The translations under genes were made by a program, and so were the position numbers. From Neurospora tetrasperma FGSC 2508 (lineage: Eukaryota; Ascomycota; Sordariomycetes; Sordariales; Sordariaceae), in contig NW_009799103.1 of the NCBI RefSeq assembly GCF_000213175.1, positions 1,686,977-1,750,976 of the forward strand: a stretch of 64,000 nucleotides of DNA, written 5' to 3'. Positions within the stretch are counted from its first letter, which is position 1, and every line of letters starts with the position of its first letter. A model generated the notes under the pieces. The model did no database searches. It was not told the DNA's origin and worked only from the letters and a program-made list of their open reading frames with translations. Positions 56,627 to 64,000 of this stretch are shown in pieces.

Positions 56627-58505
56627 GCACGAGCACAATACCAACCGTTCCTCTACACCAGAAGAAGCAGAACGGCTTGTCCTACAAAGACAGAAATCGA
56701 TAGAGCAAGCCATCGACGAGGGTCATGACGCCGACATTCCATCCGACATCGGTTACGTACTTGACGAGCAAGGCGAGAAGCGGCGCAAAGAGGCCATACG
56801 CCGCAACTCTTTCGCCCGGGCACGAGGTCATGCCAGCCATACCAGCCATCATCACCATGATGATCACGACATAGAAAAGGAGGCAGCAGCCGGCAAAGCT
56901 TCCTCCTACCCCGATGATCCGCAGGAAGACTCATCGGGCGCCGTTACTTCCTCCTCGGAAGAGGACGAAGCCAACATAATCTGGTGGTCCGAAAACGACC
57001 CCGAAAACCCCTACAACTGGCCCCGCTGGAAAAAGATCCTCAACGTCGGGCTCATCAGTGCGCAAACCTTTATTGCGCCCTTGGCCTCCTCCATCTTTGC
57101 CCCCGGTGTCCCCTCGGTAATGAAGGAGTTTCACAACTCCTCCCCGGAACTGGCCTCGTTCGTGGTATCGGTGTACATCCTGGGCTTCGCGGCTGGGCCC
57201 TTGGTGATTGCCCCGTTGAGTGAGATTTATGGAAGGCTGGTTGTTTATCATGGCTGCAACGTGTGTTTCATTGCTTTGTTGATTGCGTGCGCTGAGGCAC
57301 CGAGTCTCAATGCGCTCATCGCGTTCCGGTTTTTGTCGGGCATCTTCGGTAGTTGCCCGGTGACTAATGGCGGGGGCACCATCTCGGACATGATCACGCA
57401 GGAGAAGCGGGCGACAGCGATGGCGCTGATGACCATGGGGGTGTTGCTGGGGCCCATCATCGCGCCGATTATTGAGGGTGTCATCAGCGACTCGGACCTA
57501 GGCTGGCGCTGGGTGTTTTGGATCCTGACGATCGTGGCGGGCGTGGTGGCGCTATGCATGCTCGTTTTTGGCAAGGAGTCGTACGCGCCGGTGCTGCTGC
57601 AAAGGAGGGTCGACAGGCTGCGCAAGGAGACGGGTAATGACATGTTGAGGAGTAAGCTGGATGTCGGATTGAGCCCGAAGGATTACTTCAAGCGCAGCAT
57701 TGTGAGGCCGCTGAAGATGCTGGTGTTTAGCCCGATCTGCATCATCTTTGCCATCTATATCGCCATCGTCTATGGGTACATGTACCTCATGTTTACCACG
57801 ATTTCGAGGGTGTTTACCAACCCGGAGACTTATAATTTCGGTATGTAACAGGCAGGCATGCCTCCCGCGTCATTTGTGGCGATTGCTAATAACGCGTGAA
57901 TAAAACAGGCACCAGGATCGTCGGCCTGGTCTTCCTTGGCATGGGCGTTGGCTCACTCCTCGGCCTCGTTTTCTTTAGTGTCGCCAGCAACCGCATCATG
58001 AAGGCCAAAGCCGGCCCCGACGGCAACGGAACATGCACCCCCGAGGATCGGCTCACGGTGCTCCCCATCGGTGCCATACTCCTACCCGCTGGCTTCTTCA
58101 TCTATGGCTGGACGGCCCAGTACCATGTCCACTGGATCGTACCGATTTTGAGCCACGTTCTGATCGGGTTCGGCAATATCGTGATATTCATGGCCATCAG
58201 CATGGTGAGCTTCTTGCCTGTTTTGGTTGAGGAGAATCCAAGGACGGGACTGATTGATATCGTGATAGGCCTTGATTGACACGTTCACCATCTACGCTGC
58301 GTCTGCTCTGGCTGCTAACACAGTAGCGAGAAGTGTCTTTGGAGCTGTCCTCCCCATCTTCGGCTTGCGAATGTACGACACGCTTGGGCTAGGATGGGGA
58401 AACAGTCTGCTGGCGTTCATCGCCGTGGCATTGATCCCGGTGCCGTTTTTGCTGATCCGATATGGTGAGTTGCTGCGAACGAGATATGAGATTAAGAACC
58501 TCTAG
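56580..58505 (+). CDS. MFS drug:H+ antiporter (DHA1 type)
   Basis: Plasma-membrane exporter of the 12-helix DHA1 group (polyamine and multidrug exporters); the substrate cannot be read from sequence. Three exons: 56580-57840, 57909-58204 and 58269-58505; 597 residues. Both introns (68 and 64 nt) have standard signals and all phases fit. The first about 145 residues are a long, charged, His-rich cytosolic extension ([12 protein letters not shown]). The core starts at [10 protein letters not shown], a DHA1 hallmark, then motif [40 protein letters not shown] and the antiporter-type [18 protein letters not shown]. After splicing, [24 protein letters not shown] restores the late-helix signature. 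An overlapping uORF precedes it. No biosynthetic genes flank it. Confidence 0.92.
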
Positions 58506-59398
58506 ACGGAGTCGGTAGTTGAGCATAGGGTTGATGCGTCGTGATCGTAAACGTGGGTCTTTGGACTACATATTCAGACGACTGGTTCAATGTTGATGTT
58601 TATATCACAGATTTATATGTGCATGATGAAAAAACTTTCAACACTGAAATGGATCTCTCAGTTCCATGTGATTCACCAACAAGGGAAATGACTCGTGGTG
58701 CAGATGCCTTGAACCTGGAATCGCTGGAGAGCTCCATTCGCACGGACGTGACTGGCTGGCTGGCTTGGCCAACAGCCCTCGGCTATGATTCCGGAACAAG
58801 GGTCGGGAAACCACGGGATCACGAACCGAACTTTGAGCCCTACAGCCAACAACTTGCGGAGACAACGGACATGCGCAACTTTGGGCCACGAAAACTGCTG
58901 CGAGAACCCTTGGAAAGTCCCAGGGTATCAAAGTGCAGTTATTCCTGATTCAAAACCCTATCGAAAAGCACAAAAATGCAAAAGAAACAGGTGTGTATCC
59001 CGCGGTCATCAGAACCGCTCCTGAACGCCCAGTCCTCTAAAGATCCATCCCCCTCCCGACCCAGCCTGGCTACTGGCATCCACTGCCGGATATGAGGAGG
59101 CCGATCAGCACTTGAGCCGGCCAAAACTAGCCAAACTCAGAAACACCTTCTCTGCTTCCTCTCTTCGACAAACATAACGACTGGCCATTCTGTCCAAGAG
59201 ATATATATACGTGGGGTAGAAACCGCCAATGCTCGTGTCATGGCGCCACGATCCCCTCCTCCAGCCGGGAAATAACCGATTTCCAATCAGCACGCCTCCT
59301 TGGACAAGAATAATGATTTCGATCCTCACTCTTCAGCTGTGAAGGATGGTATCGCCCTCGATGTACCAAGGCTCGCAACGTTCTCTGCCATCCACCAT
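58506..59398. other. Convergent intergenic region, MFS/Atg44
   Basis: About 0.9 kb between the 3' ends of two convergent genes. An open frame at 58541-58948 has no ATG at its head and no recognised domain. Confidence 0.5.
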
Positions 59399-60096
59399 TT
59401 ATCGGGTCCTGTCGAACCAGCCGCTCGAACCAGCAATGGCGACAGACTGGTCCATCACCCATTCGCCGACGCCGAGATACTTGTCAACCCATTTTCCAAC
59501 CTCCTTGTTTTCGCCAGCGACCTTGTCGGTTTTGAAACTATGATCACCAAGCGTCAGTCTTTTGCTCGAGCATGTCACCCGGAGGTATGGACGGATCGGC
59601 GGGTTCGGGTTCGAAACAGGGGGCGAGGCCTCGCAAGGGCGGTGTCCACAGGGCAGGGAGCGCATCGGAAGCAACTCACGTCAGACCGGTCGATCGCTTC
59701 ATTCCAGCGAGGAATGCCGAAACTGTCAAACGCAGCACACATCGAGTCAGCGGGCATCGAAAACAGGCCAAGAATAGCAATGACCATCGATCGATCATCC
59801 TTCTGGAACTGGGACTTACGCAGGACAGCGTCAAAGGCATAGTGGCTCAAACGTCCGAGCTTCGACCATAAGCCTAGTGTCAGCAAATCGAGGAGCTGGG
59901 AGAAGAGATTCTTAGAACTCCGTTGAACAGCAAGCGACGACGCAGCAGCAGCGGGCGAGTGCCAAGGCAAGACAATGGAGAACAATGACAAGATCGGAAA
60001 ATCCGGAGAAGGGGCCGGGGTTCTCTGTACATTCGGACGCAGAATGAAGAACAGCAACGCTAACGACGCAAGAAACTTCGGGGTACCCACCACCAT
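59399..60096 (-). CDS. Mitofissin Atg44 (DUF1748 family)
   Basis: Small protein of the mitochondrial intermembrane space that drives membrane fission needed for mitophagy (known for fission- and budding-yeast Atg44). Four exons on the minus strand: 60096-60087 (10 nt, ATGGTGGTGG), 59873-59820, 59722-59680 and 59537-59399, with introns of 213, 97 and 142 nt; 81 residues against about 70-80 in yeasts. All three phases fit. The spliced protein carries the family pattern LGRLSHYAFDAVLLSAFLAG, MKRSTGLTFKTDKV, WVDKYLGVGEWVMDQSVAI and AGSSGWFDRTR. A 209-codon unspliced frame over the same DNA ends in noise and is not the product. Exons 2-4 are firm; the GTACCC donor of exon 1 is weaker, so the first four residues may differ. 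It is divergent from pyruvate kinase. Confidence 0.85.
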
Positions 60097-60159
60097 CTTG
60101 AGGAGTGGCTTTGTTGGATGCGACAGGAAAAAAAGAGGATCGAGAAGGGAGGAGACGGG

Positions 60160-60201
60160 ATGCGATGCGATGCGATATGCGATATGCGATATGCGATGCG
60201 A
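60160..60201. repeat. TGCGA / TATGCGA tandem repeat
   Basis: Three TGCGA pentamers pass into three TATGCGA heptamers and back, a short minisatellite in the upstream region of Atg44. Confidence 0.85.
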
Positions 60202-60248
60202 CAATCGGTTCGGAATTCGGCGCCGTCGGGTTAGGGGGTCGATGTCGA

Positions 60249-60280
60249 TGGTGGTGGTGGTGGTGGTGGTGATGATGATG
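60249..60280. repeat. (GGT)n(GAT)n triplet run
   Basis: About six GGT followed by four GAT units. Confidence 0.85.
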
Positions 60281-61411
60281 ATATTCCCGGGGCGGGAGCG
60301 GTGTTGCAGGTCAGGAAGGTGTTTCGGGAGGTGCTGTGGGGAGTGAACTTGAGTGCCTGCAGCAAGGCGTCGGGCGATGCGGTGGGCAACGTAACGGCGC
60401 GATCACAGGGAGGCGGGAAAGCGGCCTTTGAGGTACCTCTAGTGTCGCGGGTAGGAGCCGGGGCACTGCGGTCAAGGATAGGTTGTGTGGAGCGGAACTG
60501 GAAGGCTGGAAGGAGAAGAAGGGATTGTCAGGAGACAGGGTCCAGGGAGTTGGGTTCTCGAGGGATCATCTTGGCACGATCACGTGTCATCTAACGTGAC
60601 TTCTCTTGGCTGTCTGCAAGATGGCTCCACAGCAGTGGAGCCCAATGGAGCGATGATCGGGCAATGGCCGGTGCCCCTGCCAGTCCGGCCGAATTTAGGG
60701 TTGGCTTGACCATTCCCTTTTGGGGGAAAGCGGGGCTTGGTCAGCGACCTCAGGTGGGGGGTGAGGGGCAGGGGCAGGCATAAGCTACGCGGCACCGGGC
60801 GGCCAGTGGCGGCTTGGAGAGTGTTCTCGGTGGGCTCTGGTGGGATGTCCTCCACTGCGGCGGCGGAACTATGGCGGGATGACAAGGTTGCAGCTCCCAG
60901 AGCAATGCTGCCTCCGCGAAGACGCCGACACGGGGGCGTCAAGAGCGGATGCGAAGAGGGGATCCCCAACCTTCTGTCGATGGACGTTTCGAGGGCCGCA
61001 CTGCCGCTTCTGCCTTGAGGTTGGAAAGGACAGGAGTCGCCGAGAGCCAGACGGATACCAAAGTGACCAAACGAGGGGAAGGAAGGAGACCAGTGGTGCA
61101 GGCGTGGTGTGCTAGTGGTGCGACTGGTGCCAGGCGTTTCTCTTATCAGTTTTTATCGCGCAATAGCCCGTCAAAGATTGGTTCGAGCCTGGGCGAAACG
61201 AGAAAGCAGAAAAAAAAAAGATCCAGGTCCATTTCCCCTCCGCGGTCTCGGTGTTGATTTTCTGTTCTGATTTCTATCCTCTCTCTTCCTCTCCCTCTCC
61301 CCAAACTTTTCCCTCAACAATTCCCCCCTCCTTCATTCACCCCAAGCTTCAGCTTCAGATTTCGTCTTGAGATCTGAACAACCGAATCATCAGCTTCGGT
61401 TCCATTTTCAG

Positions 61412-61840
61412 GTACGTTTGACAGAAATGACAGCGATCCCCCAACTGCCTCCATTCATTCCAATTGAATTGAAAGTGGAAGTGCCACAAAAAGCCCATGG
61501 GGAGGCGGGTCACTCTGATTCGCATCTCCTTGCTTCGTACGGGGTTCCATGTTGTGTCATCATCATTTGTCTCCTCGTCTCAGAGGAGTTTGGACTTCCA
61601 GCATGCGAGAGGCGCGGGGTAATTTGAGCTGGGACAGAAGCCTCCCCCCATCCCCCCTCTCCCTAACTTGGAATCAAATCATAAAAAGATTCAAAAAATT
61701 CCTTCCCTCCAACACCTTTACCATACACCCCCGCATCTATACTAGCACTGCGCTCTGTGTCTTGCAATTGTCATTCCTACGCATTGCGCTTGCCCAGATT
61801 GAAACTTTATTCACTGACGCTAAAGCTGTCCATCTTGCAG
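61412..61840 (+). other. Probable 5'-UTR intron of pyruvate kinase
   Basis: CAG|GTACGT donor after a pyrimidine-rich leader and a CACTGAC branch followed by CATCTTGCAG, giving a 429-nt intron that ends 99 bases before the ATG. Leader introns are frequent in strongly expressed fungal glycolytic genes. Inferred from splice signals. Confidence 0.55.
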
Positions 61841-61939
61841 ATTTCCCCATACCTCAAAGCTTCGCGTCAACCCCGCGCGCTTCAATTTACACCTCGATAA
61901 CATCTCCCATTCCCTTCCAACACCACACAAACCTTTACA

Positions 61940-63811
61940 ATGGCCGCTACTGCGCTTGACCATCTCAGCCTCGGAGGCAAGATTCAGTGGCTCGCTCAGC
62001 TCAACACTGAGTTCCAGCCCGCTCGCGAGTTCCGTCGCACTTCCATCATCTGCACCATTGGTCCCAAGACCAACTCGGTCGAGGCCATTAACAAGCTCCG
62101 CGATGCTGGTCTCAACGTTGTTCGCATGAACTTCTCCCACGGTAGCTACGAGTATCACCGTACGTATTCTCCCCTCTTACATTTGGTGGTGCCTTTGAAA
62201 ACCCGCCGATGGTGCAAGGTTCGCCAAGCTGCTGCGCGCTTAGCTTTCCAGCACCATTAGCGTCTCGTTTTGCCAAAATCCTCCTGCACAGCTTACCCGC
62301 TAACACTGAGCCACCTGCAGAGTCCGTCATTGACAATGCTCGCCAGGCTGAGAAGGTTCATCCCGGCCGCCCTATTGCCATTGCCCTTGACACCAAGGGC
62401 CCTGAGATCCGTACCGGCAACACCAAGAACGATGAGGATATTCCCATCTCCGCCGGTACCATCCTTAACATCACCACTGATGAAAAGTACAAGGATGAGT
62501 GCACTATCGAGCACATGTAAGTTCGAATCGATCTGCTTCTGGGTATGCGCCAGTGGGGCCGATCCTTGCTGACATCGTTGCAGGTACGTCGACTATGTCA
62601 ACATCACCAAGGTCATTGCTCCTGGCCGTATCATCTACGTCGACGATGGTGTCCTCGCTTTCGAGGTCCTCGAGATTGTCGATGACAAGACCATCAAGGT
62701 CAAGGCCCGCAACAACGGCTACATCTCCTCCCGCAAGGGTGTCAACCTTCCCAACACCGATGTCGATCTCCCTGCTCTTTCCGAGAAGGATAAGGCCGAT
62801 CTCAGGTTCGGTGTCAAGAACAAGGTCGACATGGTCTTTGCTTGTGAGTTCACCCTAGGAAGACCCTGAATACGTGGAACAAGATGCTGACAGTTGATAA
62901 TAGCGTTTATCCGTCGCGGCCAGGACATCAAGGACATCCGTGAGGTCCTTGGCGAGGATGGCAAGCAGATTCAGATCATTGCCAAGATCGAGAACAGGCA
63001 GGGTCTCAACAACTTTGCTGAGATTCTCGCCGAGACCGATGGTGTCATGGTTGCCCGTGGTGACTTGGGTATTGAGATCCCCGCCGCCGAGGTGTTCGCT
63101 GCCCAGAAGAAGATCATCGCCATGTGCAACATTGCCGGCAAGCCCGTCATCTGCGCTACCCAGATGCTGGAGTCCATGATCAAGAACCCCAGACCCACCA
63201 GAGCCGAGATCAGCGATGTCGGTAACGCTGTTACCGATGGTGCTGACTGCGTCATGCTTTCTGGTGAGACCGCCAAGGGTGCTTACCCCACCGAGGCCGT
63301 CCGTGAGATGAGCGAGGCCGTTCTTAAGGCCGAGAACACCATCCCCTACGTCAGCCACTTCGAGGAGCTTTGCAGCTTGGCCAAGCGTCCCGTCTCCATT
63401 GTCGAGTCCTGCGCCATGGCCTCTGTCCGTGCCTCGCTTGACCTTAACGCCGCTGCCATCCTCGTTCTCTCCACCTCCGGCGAGTCCGCTCGTCTCATCT
63501 CCAAGTACCGCCCTGTGTGCCCCATCATCATGATCACCAGGAACGATTCTGCTTCGAGGTACGCCCACCTTTACCGTGGCGTCTACCCCTTCCTTTTCCC
63601 CGAGTCCAAGCCCGACTTTAGCAAGGTCAACTGGCAGGAGGATGTTGATCGTCGCATCAAGTGGGGTCTCAGCCACGGTATTGGTCTCAAGGTCCTCAAC
63701 GAGGGCGAAACCGTTGTCGTTGTTCAGGGCTGGAAGGGTGGTATGGGTAACACCAACACCTTCCGTATCGTTAAGGCCGATGTCAACCACCTCGGTCTTG
63801 GCCAGCCTTAA
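61940..63811 (+). CDS. Pyruvate kinase
   Basis: Cytosolic glycolytic enzyme that converts phosphoenolpyruvate and ADP to pyruvate and ATP. Four coding exons: 61940-62159, 62321-62516, 62584-62843 and 62904-63811; 527 residues, the usual fungal length. Visible motifs are [17 protein letters not shown] (K+ and substrate residues near 62-67), [12 protein letters not shown] (95-106), IAKIENRQG with the catalytic Lys near 253, [12 protein letters not shown] (Mg2+/phosphate loop), [11 protein letters not shown], the late [15 protein letters not shown] and MITRND. The C-terminal segment [13 protein letters not shown] forms part of the effector (fructose-1,6-bisphosphate) site in yeast enzymes. The ATG sits in an ideal context (TACAATGGCC). 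The near-exclusive C-ending codons indicate very high expression. Confidence 0.98.
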
Positions 63812-64000
63812 ATGGCACAGGAAAAGGGGCAAGAGTCTGAAAATTAGATGAGTTGGCTTAATCACTGGTTATTTTCGTGTCATGATTATGATGGTTACAA
63901 GGCCTCGGTAAAGGCTATTGGTGTTAGGTTTTGCGGAGAAATTGCTTTTCAGGTGGACACATTCTTAGGTCCATTCAATAGACTTCCTATGCACGATCAG
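63812..64000. other. Pyruvate kinase 3' flank
   Basis: T-rich 3' untranslated and downstream DNA up to the window edge; no further gene visible. Confidence 0.6.

Larger units (their letters stand above)
60097..61939. other. Divergent promoter region, Atg44/pyruvate kinase
   Basis: About 1.8 kb shared by two divergent genes. On the left are a TGCGA/TATGCGA tandem tract (60160-60201) and GGT/GAT triplets (60249-60280). On the right are a pyrimidine-rich transcription-start-like block (61255-61350) and a likely leader intron (61412-61840). Confidence 0.6.

Noticed and set aside
58541-58948. 135-codon plus-strand frame after the MFS gene
   Set aside because: It begins with GTG, has no known motif and lies between two convergent 3' ends.
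59575-60204. 209-codon minus-strand ORF as a protein in its own right
   Set aside because: Its first 36 codons begin at a TTG and derive from a tandem repeat, and the frame crosses three introns of the Atg44 gene, which explains the region better.

Overview
The window is nuclear DNA from a filamentous ascomycete, most likely Sordariales and Neurospora- or Sordaria-like. The evidence is a eukaryotic gene structure with short introns (mostly about 50-215 nt, GTRNGT donors, CTAAC/CTGAC branch sites, YAG acceptors), strongly C-ending codons in the highly expressed genes, CT-rich leaders, a 527-residue fungal pyruvate kinase, and filamentous-fungal families such as 2EXR and cipB-type MDR proteins. 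No virus-like element, transposon ORF, CRISPR array, rRNA or intact tRNA was recognised. The species is an inference; a whole-window BLASTN would settle it.

Layout: 1-14.68 kb is a gene desert with no ORF above about 140 codons and none recognisable. It is not obviously AT-rich, so it does not look like RIP-destroyed repeats. It holds four bZIP/CRE palindromes (TGACGTCA) in 2.7 kb, a perfect 20-bp palindrome, a 13-bp inverted repeat, homopolymer runs and TAGGTACCTA-type words. From 14.68 to 28.27 kb there is a housekeeping block: an oxysterol-binding protein (+), VPS74/GOLPH3 (-), SURF6/RRP14 (-), exonuclease 1 (-) and TMA16 (+). After a 3.7-kb gap come a small cysteine-pair protein (+), the mitochondrial p32 protein MAM33 (+), an LCCL-domain polytopic membrane protein (+) and VPS51 (-). 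The 38.5-42.35 kb gap carries a decayed short-chain dehydrogenase. The next block (42.35-54 kb) is more lineage-specific: an unknown cytosolic protein (+), a small secreted protein (+), a single-pass membrane protein with a conserved C-terminal domain (-), a cipB-like MDR reductase (-), an Asn/Asp-rich secreted protein (-) and a 2EXR protein (-). The right end has a DHA1-type MFS exporter (+), a four-exon mitofissin/Atg44 gene (-) that is invisible to simple ORF calling, and pyruvate kinase (+).

How the genes relate: the oxysterol-binding protein, VPS74 and VPS51 all act at the Golgi/trans-Golgi, the first two on PI4P, and the first two are direct convergent neighbours. SURF6 and TMA16 both serve large ribosomal subunit assembly. 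MAM33 and Atg44 are mitochondrial. No biosynthetic cluster or defence island is apparent. The points most worth a second look are the Atg44 gene with its proposed 10-nt first exon, the obligatory GC-AG intron in the MDR reductase, the CRE cluster in the desert, the SDR relic and the start-overlapping upstream ORFs of the LCCL and MFS genes.
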